Shown here: positions 22,561 through 34,321 of the stretch, piece by piece
Numbering within the stretch: position 1 is the stretch's first letter
How the letters are laid out: each line of letters starts with the position of its first letter
NCBI GenBank assembly: GCA_947034895.1
Contig: OX344763.1
Coordinates: 3,288,501-3,352,500, forward strand
Origin: Rhytidiadelphus loreus
Taxonomy: Eukaryota; Streptophyta; Bryopsida; Hypnales; Hylocomiaceae
Direction of reading: 5' to 3'
DNA: 64,000 nt
Translations under genes and position numbers: made by a program
Notes under the pieces: generated by a model
Database searches by the model: none
The model's input: the letters and a program-made list of their open reading frames with translations, nothing else
What the model was told of the DNA's origin: nothing

Positions 22561-24959
22561 ATATGCCAATAAAATAGTTGCAACTTTACAGTTTCAAATG
22601 AGTACTCAGTATTTTTCAAAGACCCCCTAAAATATTGAAATGGTTCCTAATCCATAAGAAAAACAAAGATAAAGAATTGAAAAAAAAAATTTGACATCTA
22701 CGATTCAAAATTCTAATCAATTAGAGCTATGTTGAGTTTTATACACAAGTGTATTTAATCAATATCTTTCATATTATTAGATCCCAAAAGATCAAGTAGT
22801 ATATATTGACAAAAATAAAAGTGTTTTGGTCAACCAATTAAAAATAGAATTTCCAATATATCTTTTGATATTTCTACACAATAGGTGGTTGAGTACTTTT
22901 AGATATAATAATATTTATAAGTTTGACAATATAGTTAAGAATTATAGTGTGAAAAATAGTTTCATTTTCAATAAAGACACTTGTTCACATTACAAAGTTT
23001 TTATTTATTTCAACAAATAAGATTGATCTTTGTTCTTAGATTTATGTGTATATATAGGGAGCTTTAATATTTCTATACAAACTAACAAAATGAAATTTAT
23101 TAGGAGAATTAGTTTGCAAACAATGAATTCTAGAATTTATTTTTTCTAGAATAAAATTAGAAGCGTTTTTTTTCTTGCTACATTTTATATAGGTTTGGAA
23201 ATTAAAAATTAAAACATGGAATATATATTGCTTGTTACAACATTACTACCATTTGGAATGACAATTTTTAGTTTTATAGATAGATTATTAGCAATTAATT
23301 AAATTCTATCACGATGAACCTTCTTATAATTATAAAAATTTCAAAATGAATGAAAAGTTTCCTACTTTCATTTCCTACATGTATAATTCCAACCTATTTT
23401 TTCAAGATAAGAGTTTTTAGCATAAACTTTCATACTATACATGCACATTTTTTACAAATATTTTAAAAGATAAAAGCTTAACCATTTGGAAACATGTGAA
23501 AAATGTCATTTTGAAATGCAATTTTCATGGGTTTCTATTGTGAAATTTTAGAAAGGTATATTATTACAAAGTAATAAACAAACAAACAAATAAATAATGA
23601 AGATTTTAGCATTGTTTTGGAGAGGGATGATCAAAATACATCATTTGAAGTACTTTAGAAGTTAACTCGTCTATATTGTAGCATCTAAAGTAAGTCTTAT
23701 AACTTAATTCAAATGAACATTGGAAGAGAAGAATTGACATTTTTTTTGTAGACTTCTTTGACCGTATTTGATGTGGATAGTGGTAGAGCAACATCTATGA
23801 TCAAGGAATTTCTAATTTTTTTACAGAAAGAGATGCTTGAGTTCAATAAGTAGATAATGGATAACTTTTAAGATTATTGTAGAAATGAAGAGTACGTATT
23901 GGTTCAAAAAGTAGAACTCTTGTAGTTGACTACCTTAGTAAAAGATCTTGTCCTTTTAGGGTTATCCATGAATTACAAAAGATACAATCTCTAATACATT
24001 TTGGCAATTTCTAGTGAATTTCACCCTTGAACATTCTATTTTTTGAATCTCAGCTTAACTACCACAATGAAGTTAATCAAGTCTTATTTCTAAACTGATT
24101 TTAAAATTTAAAATTTTCTAAAATTGAATAATTAATTGCAATTTGAATTTAAGGCCTATCATCATAGTCTAATCAAATTCTCATTACAAAATGACATGAA
24201 TTTTTTTGACATTGTAATATTCTTTACTAGAATTTACACCTGTAAAGAATTTTTTTGAGATGTTTTGAAGTTTTTCCTATCTTTGATGTGAATTTTCATC
24301 ATTCTTCTTCAAAAAGTTAAGATAAATTGAAATTATTGTTTTATCACCATTACTTTCAAATCCATCATATTATTGTAGAGAAGGATAAATTTGTTCTTTC
24401 CACTGATGTTCGTGACAACATCTATATATTGTCTACAAAATATTTTATAAACCACAATTGGATCTATTTCTAATTTTCATGTACTTTTAGTTTTTTAGAT
24501 GATCACTAGAGACATGAGGCATTAATTTGCTAGGCCCTTCTTATAGTAACATTTCTCAATAGAATGATTGATTGTAATTAATGGGTCATTTCTAATCATC
24601 TACACAAACTTGTTTAATACTACTTTCTTGGATGGTCTTTTGCATGTAATTCACTCTCTACTACAATATTTTTAAACCAACATTCAACATGGGCTACACT
24701 AATGTGGATACAAAACACCGGATTCTCAAAATACATTGATAATTTGCAAATTATCTAAGAGACTCTCACTGAAATAACTCCACCTAATTGTTGCAATATC
24801 TTATAATGAACACTTTGAAAATTCATATCTTATTCTCATAGCATCCAAACAATACATGTTGCAACCTACATAAGAGGTCTAAGAAAGTAAGTGTTTGTCT
24901 CTAATGTGAACATTTGACAATGTGTCGCTATAGTACACAAACTATCTATTCAAACACTT

Positions 24960-25008
24960 GGCTAAATGAATTCACAAGATAAAACTTCTATTCAAAATCC
25001 CCTTTTCC
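24960..25008 (-). other. 3' flank of the DUF247 gene
   Basis: The sequence after the stop is conserved in copy 2 (39,812-39,860). No clear polyadenylation signal could be picked out with confidence. Confidence 0.3.
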
Positions 25009-26534
25009 TCATGGAAATTTTGGTTTCATTTTATTTGAACCAATGATAGCTATGTAGGTTTGAATCAATGTAGCCATTGTCACTAAAACAACAACAATTG
25101 TAGACAAAACCACCCAAGGCTTAGAGCAAAATATAATTTTGAACTCACTCCAAAGTCTATATCTCCTAAGCCTACATCTACTCACAATGTCTTCTTTCAT
25201 TTTATGGTGTATTTCAGAAGAAGAAACTTCTGCTAAACCTTCCTTTAAAGCTATCCACATTTCGAATGCCTTTGTTCCACAAGCATTATAAATGACATCA
25301 TGCTTGACAAGAAGATCCAAATCTTCTGGAGCTTGAATGAGATTACTCATAAAGAGAATGTAATCATGGAACAAACAACCCCCTGAAATGTTCTCATACC
25401 ATGCCATATTTCGGATGAAGGAAAAAGTTCCATCGTATATCCTCATCTTAGGAAGAGATAAGCATTTCTTGTTGTAGGACATTGTGCACAATGGCCCACC
25501 AACTCCAACAAATTTGATGCCAGATTGTTCTAACTTTGTTGCCGATGGAATGCGAATATATTTATCTTCGTCCCCCATTTGGTTTCTTAATCTATCTTTG
25601 GACCCACAAATGGTTTTGTATGCAGCTCCAAGAATATGCGTTTTCTCATCTAAAAGAACTGAGTTGTCAATTTTGAAAGCTTCACTTGAAGTGATCATGA
25701 AACAATTGCTTACACGATGCGTTGCAATCTCTAAACTTCTTTGTTGATATAGTGAATCGTTGATGAAAGGTTCCCTACCTTGGGAGGTCAAAGAAGCAAT
25801 AGAAGTGGTAAGATAATCAACCACTTTGTCAATGAGAACAAAAGGGATTTGATTTTCAACTTGACGAAGATCTGAAGCCACAACCCACATCAAATCTTTG
25901 TGTGACTTGTTTCTTGCATAAATCGTTTTCATTACCTTCCACCAAGATGGCAACACACACAATCGTCCTTCATTCCTTGGGAATTTCATGTCAATATAAG
26001 TAGCCAAAAAGAGGGCATCTAAAGCCAAGACATGTTTGATATGTTCATCAGTCCAACTAGTCACCCCATCCAAAAGACCATAGCATGCCAACATAGCCTT
26101 AGGATCATCCACAATTGCATTACGAAAATGGACCCATTTCTCTCCCACTAATCCAAATTGCACTGCAATAACCAACTTCAAAGCCTCTGACCCATTGCTG
26201 TCCAAATTTTCTCGATTGTGGAGTCCAAATCGCCATCCCCTTGGAGTAAATAATCTAAGAGGTTGGCGCTTATACTCAAGCACTTTCAGTATAGCATATC
26301 CCAATTGGTTTGCCTCTTCCTCTTGATTGGGGCGGAGCATGTGTGTGTGGTCGATAAACCGTTTTGGATTTTGTAGTTGATCTTCAATGTCACCTATACA
26401 TATGGTACAAAAATTAGTGCAAATAAAATAAAATAGACAATCTGGGTAAAAGAAAATATAAATGCATGCCATCAATATGGAAAATGAAACCTACAGTTAC
26501 CTGTGGTCACGACATCCATGTTGGAGCTGCCCAT
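25009..26534 (-). CDS. DUF247 (UPF0481) plant membrane protein, 472 aa
   Basis: Two exons: 26,534-26,501 (starts MGSSNMDVVTT) and 26,393-25,009, joined in frame across a 107-bp GT-AG intron (donor GTAACT). The reading frame stays open upstream of exon 2 into the intron, but copy 2 keeps the same exon 1 and splice sites, which supports this start. The length and layout fit DUF247: a conserved body, then CLFHDYILFMSNLIQAPEDL, then DLLVKHDVIYNACGT, and one C-terminal membrane segment (about 24 residues, WVVLSTIVVVLVTMATLIQT) with a short tail. DUF247 proteins are plant-specific, membrane-anchored and mostly of unknown role; some grass members belong to self-incompatibility loci. No specific function can be given here. 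Confidence 0.9.
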
Positions 26535-27640
26535 TTGTATTGTGTGTATAAATTCAATCCCTCACACCTCCAATAAGTGTAAGTGCTTGTAGAGAAGATT
26601 GAGGACACTTTTTTAAGGTATAAGAAATCTGCAAGTAGCCACGGATGCTGCACCAAAGCTTATATGACAAGAGCTGAAAACAACACACAAGGACACCTTA
26701 AAATATTTAAATAAGAACAAATAATAGCGACCTCATGATCTAGGAATAACTGCAAAGCTTTGAAGCCAAAATGAAAATCAGGCATCACAGTTGTAACAGG
26801 TCATAGAAAGCAGGCGAGGATTCACAATGTCAACAAAACAGAAAACATAAAAATCCCTGATGGACTCTCACCTAAAAAAACAAAGCAACTCAGAGCAACT
26901 TAGACTCATTAGACTCAAAGAGGGGATCATGACGAGAAAGCCACAAGTGTGTCGCTCTTCTGACACCCAATTGCAAGCACTTTTCATTTTGGAACTCAGC
27001 CCATCTAAAAAACCCACAACACTAGCCCTCTATTTCTTTCTCCACCTGACTTGCAACTCTAAGCTCAGGCTTTCTTGACGACACACGGATCACTCCATCT
27101 CGTGCAAGTATCGCTATATCATTCTGTACTACATCAAATCCAAGAAACTTCAGGGCAAAAATCATACCTTAAGCCACCCCAAGAGCTGCCGACAAATAAC
27201 AGTTGTATGAGCATGCGGCTTGTGCTAGAAGCGTCCCAAGTAGGCAAAAGTGAAAACTAGAGAGACGGGAGTAGGAAGCTCTCGAATCGCAGAAGGCAAC
27301 GCCAAGACGGTTTGCTCTCCACCAGCCTCGACTGGAACGAAATCTCAACAACTGGCGAAGCGAAACTCCCCTCCAACACACTGTGCAGAAAGAGACCCTG
27401 CTGTTGCAACTGTAGGAATCGAATGTAGGAGATAAGAGTGTTCTGCTGTTCTCCGGTGCAAACTTATAGTGGAGCAACTTGCGTTGTGGTCATGTGGACG
27501 GGGTTCCAATTGTCAGTATTTTGATGAAACCCCAATGGCTCAGCAGCATGTGAAGAACAGTGCGCCACCAAGTGGGGTCTAATTGTATTGTTTATACGCC
27601 GTTGAAATCGATTTCAAAATGTGTGGAAAATAGTACGGAG
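26535..27640 (-). promoter_or_regulatory. Conserved 5' flank of DUF247
   Basis: About 1.1 kb upstream of the DUF247 start is kept in copy 2 (to ~42,730) and again, without a gene, at 43,215-44,150. It includes CTCAAAGAGGGGATCATGACGAGAA, GTGGAGCAACTTGCGTTG and GATTTCAAAATGTG-like blocks and a TACGGAGTA. It presumably contains the promoter, but no TATA box was placed with confidence. The gene-less third copy shows that it also behaves as a dispersed repeat. Confidence 0.45.
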
Positions 27641-27660
27641 TAGCATACTAAAAAAAATGG

Positions 27661-28662
27661 GAAGAAACAGAGCTCATTCGACACTTGGTGAGCCTCTTTC
27701 TTCGAGGAGGTCCTGCCTCATCTCTAGCCCCTAAATGACGGACCCATGACCACTGATTTCAAGCCTCACTACCTGTCGCTCAGTTTGCTGCCACTTGGCA
27801 ACTAGATGTGAATGAAAAAATTTTGATTTATTTTTCAGAGATGGAGATACATGTCTTCTTTATTTCATAAATTTTTTAGATTTTTTTGTGAAAAATTGAT
27901 TTTTTTGAGAATTTTTGAAGAAAAAGTGAAGGAAAATCATATCAAATAGAAAAATACTTCAAATTTTTTTTAAATTTCATCATGTGTGTATATTATAGTG
28001 ACAAACATCATAGTGTAAACTCAATTTCCGTGTCATTCTATAATTAGAAAATAATAGACATTGAAAACACATCCAAAGTTCAAATTGCAATAAAATATTC
28101 AATATTGGAAATTTTTTCAAAATTCAAATTGGAGTAGAAACTACAGTAGATGACCTTCATTTTGTTAGTTGGGTTCAATCTTAAAAAACATCATTTTTGT
28201 GGAGAAATTTCAGATTTAGAGCTAGGAGCAACAACTTTCCAAAATACTCTAAAATAGCATATTTTGTGATTCGTTTTTTTTAATAACTTCTTATTTACGT
28301 GAAGACAAACACTAGCAAGACTCCAAACTCAATTGGATACTCTTCATCACCCAACATGAAAGGTGAACAAAAAACTTTTTGGATGAAAAAATACTTTCAG
28401 ACTCTTTCTTTTGAATAGTATTGTCATCAAAACGCCACAGAATGGCGTCCGCAACGCTCTAGGGTAGAAAAATATTATGCAACCTGTCAAATATTCCACT
28501 TGTCTGGGCATCCGTCTCCAACTGCACAGTAATCAATCAAATTTGAGAAAATAAAACTTGACCCCACTTGCATTGGTCCCAAACTGAAATTTGTGGACCA
28601 TTAAGGTGAAGGCACCCAAAAGCGTTCATGTGCGTATTCGTGTACCCTAGACTGCCTCTTAA
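27661..28662. other. Repeat mosaic, no gene recognised
   Basis: Mostly AT-rich. The part at about 28,440-28,620 (CACTTGTCTGGGCATCCGTC and its surroundings) recurs at about 42,810-42,960 and 46,130-46,270. Confidence 0.5.
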
Positions 28663-28884
28663 CCCTTGAACGTCGAAGGGATGATGCTCAAAATCATCCT
28701 TTTGTATTACCGTGTGAATCATTGGTCAAAGAAATAGCAAAAGCACCTATTGGAAGTCAAAGTATTGTAGGAGATCTTTCTTTTCCAAACCCAATTCCAA
28801 GGATGAATTGTCGCACTTTCGTCCTACACTCAAAGATTCCTTGTCATCCATTGGATGTTTGGCGTCCGTGTTGACGTTCAAGGG
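28663..28884. mobile_element. 222-bp TTAA-flanked element
   Basis: TTAA lies at 28,659-28,662 and 28,885-28,888, and the terminal inverted repeats are CCCTTGAACGTC. Same family type as 14,727-14,952. Confidence 0.85.
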
Positions 28885-29279
28885 TTAATGTGTGGTTAGA
28901 CTTTAATTAATGTATCCATCAAATGCTTACCTATGATTCACTGATGCATTTGAAGGACACATACTTAACTCTAATTTGCTAACTACTGATTTTTGCAGAT
29001 TTTGGTTTAGGATTCACCTATGTCACAGTTTCAATGGTTTTGGGAGCCATCACTTAAAAAAATCATAGAAATTACATACCACATCCGAAAAATCTAATTT
29101 ATTTTTTGGATATTCTTGATTTTCAGTTTCTAATACTACAAAAATATCATTTTAAAGAAAAGGTGTCTCCAACTATGCTGAATTACTTATTCTCATCATG
29201 GCCGCTACTTGTGCTCCAGCTGCTGCGGAGGCCAGACTGCCGGAGAACTGGTCACCATGGGAAAAATATCCTTCTCGTG

Positions 29280-29540
29280 AAATGTGTTTTGATGAGCCGA
29301 GGATAGAGGGTGGGCCTCACTCAGCCCTACGGGCAAACCCTGGAATTATTTATTTTCCGCACATGAATTTTTTTGCAAATTTTTAATTCATTTTTGCGAT
29401 CAGAGACCCCAAATTAGTGAAGAGAGGTCAGGAGTATACCCTAGAACGGCCCAAAATAGGGAGCTTTTTTTTACATGCACCCCTGGTAAGGGCAAGTGAG
29501 GCGGGGTCAATCCACCCCGATCAGGACAGAGTGCAAGGTC
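29280..29540. repeat. Dispersed repeat, pairs inverted with 30,565-30,850
   Basis: Contains GGGCAAACCCTGGAATT and a segment CCCCTGGTAAGGGCAAGTGAG. The inverse (AATTCCAGGGTTTGCCC) with related GC-rich blocks occurs at 30,565-30,850. The two may be halves or copies of one foldback element. No gene. Confidence 0.55.
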
Positions 29541-29599
29541 TTTGTATAAAGTAACAATGCACGTAAAGGCGTTTGAATATCCACTTCAACATCCTTCTC

Positions 29600-30480
29600 A
29601 CATTTAAATTGTCAAGGAGAACTTTAGAGCTTCTTCTTATGTATGTATTGGACACCACATAAATAAACTATGCATTGTCAAATAGGTGTTTCTAAAATCA
29701 ACCCTAAACTCTCAAGAATAAAGGGAATACATTGTAGGCAAGACTTTCTAGGGGGGTAGAATGGGGATACAATTAAGCGCAATTACCTTAGCTTTAGTTT
29801 GATTCTTTGGTTAAACCTTCACTTGTTGGTCCTGTGCATGTACACTTGTGCCACCTAATAGAGTCACCCTCATGGGAGGCAAGAAGTTGGGATTTAAGCC
29901 AAATCTTGTCAAACTTAGTTGAGATCTACGAACATCTTTTGACTCCTAACAAGACTCCACAAAAGCTTGTACTGTAGAGTCAGTCAAGAATTGGAACCAG
30001 ATCAACTTTAGGGTGCTGACGAAAACTGCTGGAGATGCCCCCAAACAGGCAAACACTGTAAGCAATAATGTGTTTGGGGTTTTGGTGGTACTTTGACTTT
30101 GAAATATGAACTTCCGACAACTGAATCAAACAAGCAAGACGGTGGGTCTCTTCCAGAGATTCCTACCAATAAGTTACAGTTTCACATTCCGAGGTCTTCG
30201 TCCTACAGTCAGTCAATCACGTTTGCACTTAAAATAGAATTGCACTTCTCTTGTTTCGCTCTTTGTCTTTAATGCAAGGAGAACCGATATTCTACTCGCC
30301 TTTTACAAAAATTTAAAAGAAATGCATATATATTCTACACTTATTTTTGTTCGAGTTTTACACCACTTGTCTCAAAGCCCAGGGATCAATTCCAGAATCG
30401 AACGGAATCGGTGACTGTCTGTAGTAAGATTACTAATATTTAGATGCTACCTTATCAAATATGAAGCTTGGATGCCTACC
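29600..30480. repeat. Duplicated segment, pairs with ~44,320-45,600
   Basis: Shared blocks include TTGGACACCA, AACTGCTGGAGATG, ACCGATATTCTACTCGCC and GAAATGCATATATAT in the same order. I see no conserved reading frame, so it is probably non-coding or long decayed. Confidence 0.7.
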
Positions 30481-30564
30481 TTAGGACCAGCTTACATGCT
30501 CACCTGGTGGGCAAACTTTCCTCTAATTCAAGCAAGAAGACAAAAGTGACTCCACCGATGGTCT

Positions 30565-30850
30565 TGCCGGGGGCACAGGGAGAATTGACCCCCTCATTGC
30601 CCCGGTCAACGTTAGTTTGAAAAAAAAGCCCCCTATGTTGTGTCAATTTTTTGGTAACTCTTGCGTCTCCCTAGAGTAATTTGGGGCCTCTGATTGCAAA
30701 TATGAATTCAGAATTTCAAAAAAAAATTAAACCTTGCAAATAAAAAATTCCAGGGTTTGCCCTGGAGGGGCAATGAGGGGGGCAATTCACCCTGGCCCTT
30801 GCCGGGGTGGGCAAACGGGAAAGGAGGAGGTGAAGTTTCACCGATACCGG
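30565..30850. repeat. GC-rich foldback-like repeat
   Basis: Inside are inverted halves around TTGCCGGGG and GCAATGAGGGGG. It is related in the opposite orientation to 29,280-29,540. No open frame with coding character. Confidence 0.5.
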
Positions 30851-31170
30851 TGGACAACCTCATTGGTGGAGACTTGGTGGAGACGAGGGAATCTAATACA
30901 TGGAAACTTTTTATTGTCTCCGTCCCCACCCATCAGGTCCACATGAAAGTGTAATGTCTATTTTTCACTGTAGCACCCGCTGTGAAAGTTCCCCGATGAC
31001 TGATACATGTAGGAGGCCCTTAGACTCTTATTTGACATTCAATTATAGATTCTTCAGCAGTAGCTTAATAGTTTGTCTGTTAAGACACGGTAATGTTTGA
31101 TTACATGCAACGGACGGATGAGAGCAGAGTTCAATTCTTTTACATTTGAGGCTTCTGCATCAGGAAAGTA

Positions 31171-31378
31171 ACCCTCCATTGCAACAATATTGTTTCAAAC
31201 TATTCACAGTAGAGTACTGAAAGTATACTGTGTCAAAATTGCAAGCAGTATGCAACAATACTGTTGCAATGGGGGGATTGCATTTGCACCTAAACTATAT
31301 TGTTGCACTATTGCAAATAGTATACTTTCAATACTCTACTATGAATAGTTTGAAACAATACTGAAACAATGGGGGACT
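31171..31378. mobile_element. ~208-bp hairpin element
   Basis: The arms are near-perfect inverted repeats of about 55 bp containing TGTTTCAAACTATTCA and AGTACTGAAAGTATAC, with outer ends CCCTCCATTG and CAATGGGGGA. The ends are somewhat like Stowaway elements (CTCCCTCC), but a clean TA duplication was not seen, so the superfamily is open. Confidence 0.65.
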
Positions 31379-31383
31379 TTTTC

Positions 31384-31860
31384 TTGATTAGTCAGTTGAA
31401 AACTTGGATGGACACATGCATTTTGTGACGAGGGAGCATACCTAGGTGTCACCCTCTGATTTATTTTTTTATTTTTATTTTCTTGAGGCCTTTGACTAGA
31501 GGTTGTAGATTGAAGTTTCAGGTTAAGGTAGAACTGCCCATTGGCCCACAAATTTGCTATTTTGGAGAAGCTATTTGTTAGCTCCCATATTTTAGAGATA
31601 GAAAAGTTTGAGAGAAGTCAATTGCAAAAAGAATGAAGACATTCCGACAAGAAGTGAATTTTCTATGATTCTTCAAAGCTTAAATGTTAAATTGTGAGTA
31701 GACACTTGTTGAAGCATGAGTAGACCCTTGTTAAAGCGTGGATTGATGTGTTTGCTCCCCAAATGCATTGCTATCATGATAAAGGGTTGTAAAGTTGTGA
31801 TAATAGATTTTGGTTACTAACACAATTGGGAGGACCTTGTAGATGATGGAATTGGGTGGG
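31384..31860. repeat. Inverted partial copy of the 14.0/34.2-kb repeat
   Basis: Reverse complement of about 14,600-15,200, including AGAAAAGTTTGAGAGAAGTC and TACCTTACATGG. It carries a degenerate form of the unidentified LQKE-ending frame, here with stops. Confidence 0.7.
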
Positions 31861-32191
31861 TGGTGGTATCAGGCAATTCTACCTTACATGGGACTTTGAG
31901 GTGGTCAAATGGTGACCAACATAATTTCAAAATTCACATTAAATAAGTGCTCCAAACTACATTGTTGGTATAGGAAAAGCAATGATTGGATTATTTATGA
32001 ATCTATAAACTTAGCAATGTGAGGCATACATGATATAACTTTTGAAAAGGTTGTAAAGTCATAATCAATGCACAAAATTGGATTACAACTCCAAGTACAC
32101 AAAAAATTGTCTTTAGTGTCACCCATACTAACTACTTACTCAAGGCCATAACTTCTTATGATAGATTAATATTTTTATCAATTATGTTTAA

Positions 32192-32260
32192 CCCCTAAAG
32201 GACCAAAGTCCCCTCGTGGGACAAAATGAAAATCAGGTAGGCTCTCTCTATTGTAATTTT
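32192..32260. mobile_element. Left end of a TTAA element
   Basis: TTAA at 32,188-32,191 is followed by CCCCTAAAGGACCAAAGTCC and later GGGACAAAATG, matching the inverted right end of the element at 8935-9513. No right end was found downstream, so it is truncated or very diverged. Confidence 0.55.
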
Positions 32261-32499
32261 TTTTCAAATTAATTCAATTTTTTTGAAAAGACAAAGTTTT
32301 GTAAGAGAAACGTGGGGAAAAAAATTTCATGACAATTGGTTTTGTCATTCAAAAGTTATCGCAAATTTTGTACAATTTACACAAGGGGCAGCGCAAGCAC
32401 AACTGACTTTTTTTAATTTGGAGACATTGTGATGGGCACAGAGGTGCACAGGTGAGGAGCAATGGGAGGTGGGCTGAAATGTTGAGAGAGCTTGGAAGG

Positions 32500-32595
32500 T
32501 GCACGGAGTTGTGGGGAGGGGAACATGGAGTGGGGAAGGGAACAGGGAGTGGGGAGGGGAACAAAGAGGGGCAGGGGAGTGGAGAGGGAAACGAA
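32500..32595. repeat. Purine-rich G-run minisatellite
   Basis: Units close to GTGGGGAGGGGAACA repeat about five times. The G-runs (GGGG-AGGGG) could form a quadruplex on the plus strand. The open frames on both strands are by-products of the repeat. Confidence 0.65.
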
Positions 32596-32599
32596 TGCA

Positions 32600-34080
32600 C
32601 TTTGAGATGCATGAAAGGAACATTCAATTGAAATGCTCCGTTCACTCGCACATATGTACATCAAATGCTGTCATATTTTGATTAGAATGACTCAACATGT
32701 ACTCCAACCATCCACGCATCATATGGTGACTGTGTATAGGAGGGGGTTGTAGAATCACTCAGTCATTTACAGTGATCTGTACAAATGCTGTGAAAATCGT
32801 GTAGAAGCAGTTTTGTGTGATGTAGACTTTTTATGTTGAGAATCACCCATCCAAAGTGGTTCATTCTAGAATAATTTTAGGGTGGAAAAGGTGATTGTAG
32901 TGTATAGTATTTAGTAATGAATGAATGATGATGTACCTCATACTAGAAGTGAAGTGTAGTTAATGAGATGCAGTAATTTTTAATTATAAGTTGGAACTAA
33001 ACTGAATTAAGATGTGTTTTGCATGATTTAGAGAGTGCCATGAACACTTTAAGTTGTCATTTGATCCATTCACTGGCATTTTTATATTCTTTACAACTGC
33101 ATTCTATGTGCGCAATGAGCAACTGATGAACTTTTGCCTTATAAAAATTGCCAAAAATTGATTTTTACTGCAAATTTTATAATAAAAAAATGAAATAATA
33201 GCTCCTCTTCTTTCTCTAGCCATGAAAAAAAATTACATACTTTAGGTTTCATTGGCTTCTCCAAACAGGCCTACATTTCCTTACATGGACCATTACTGAG
33301 CCTTCTACCTTAGTAGTGTTCACAAGACACTTTCACTCACCTTGTGCTGTGCTCTTGGAATAATCAACAAGCTAAGGCCTAGTCAAACCATGCAATGCAC
33401 TATTTTGGGGATAAAGTACACCATTTTCTCAACTCTAGAGCATCACCACTTGTCTTGCAAAATGCAGTGGTGATTTAGCTTGCAAAATGGGAGGCCATCC
33501 ACTTTGCAAGATGGGTTGGAATGCTTTGATCCACCCGTAACCTGTTAAGCGGACATTCTGATAATTTCTGGTTGTAATTTCTATAATATGCAAAGAATTT
33601 CTCTAACTTCTTTCCAATTGAATTTCTATTACTTCTTCTAAACTTGATATTTTGTAACTTCTTCCCAACAAGATTTGAGTTGTTGGCTTTGCTGAAGTGT
33701 CAGTTCTAGAGTACCTATCTTCTTTGAACTAAATTAGAGAATTAGAGAATTAAATCAATCACACTTACAACCTTAAACCAATCACAATACAAATGAACCT
33801 TCAAAAAAATAATTCTTAACAAGAACCTTTCACTAAAAAATTCAATCGAAGAAGTTTCGTGAATTACATTTAGAAGTTGGTGAGAATTAATTCATTTCAG
33901 GTATCACCACCATAACATTGGGAGCTCAAAGGTTGTATTTCCAAAATACTTTCACCTCAGTAAGTGTGTGCTTGTTGGGAAAGTGCATAAATGTTTGTCG
34001 TATGCAAGTCGGGCAAACAAACCTCGAGACGAACCTATTTTGTAAGTTGCAAGTGATTTTGAAGTGAGCATGTTAAACAG
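32600..34080. other. AT-rich sequence, no gene recognised
   Basis: Nothing in this 1.5 kb resembles an exon, RNA gene or transposon end that I know. Confidence 0.4.
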
Positions 34081-34081
34081 T

Positions 34082-34321
34082 TTATTGATTTGGGCAGACG
34101 CATGGGGTAGCTTTGCAAGCCGCTCCCCAGAAGTCATCTATTTTAGGAGACAGGTGGGCATCCTCTAAACCTATTGTAGGGTGCTTCATTCTCAAGTCCC
34201 CATAACTAGCTGTTGCAACTTCAAGTGGAAGTAAGTTTAATTGGACCTTTTCCATTGCTTCAATGTCATATATATATTCTTGTTGCTCTTCCTGCACCTC
34301 CTCTAGACCACACTCAAGCAT
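34082..34321 (-). pseudogene. Fragment of an unidentified reading frame
   Basis: A 79-codon open frame contains GLEEVQEEQQEYIYDIEAME, KVQLNLLPLEVATASYGDLR and GLEDAHLSPKIDDFWG, with composition that looks coding. Copy 1 of the repeat near 13,990-14,090 keeps only a diverged part of the first block. The family is not recognised; it may come from the same gene as the LQKE frame at 34,982-35,270. Confidence 0.35.

Larger units (their letters stand above)
21790..27660. repeat. Segmental duplication, copy 1 (pairs with ~36,500-42,780)
   Basis: About 6 kb holding the DUF247 gene with about 3.2 kb of 3' and 1.1 kb of 5' flank. The two copies line up throughout apart from insertions: a 322-bp element here (22,239-22,560), and in copy 2 a 186-bp CACTA element, a retroposon and a 213-bp insert. 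Part of the 3' flank recurs at 49,030-49,715 and part of the 5' flank at 43,215-44,150. Confidence 0.9.

Noticed and set aside
27169..27477. 102-aa protein upstream of DUF247
   Set aside because: The frame is not kept in the two other copies of this flank, so it is chance.
32345..32680. Proline-rich proteins on the minus strand
   Set aside because: All three frames are open because of the G-rich minisatellite; composition explains them.
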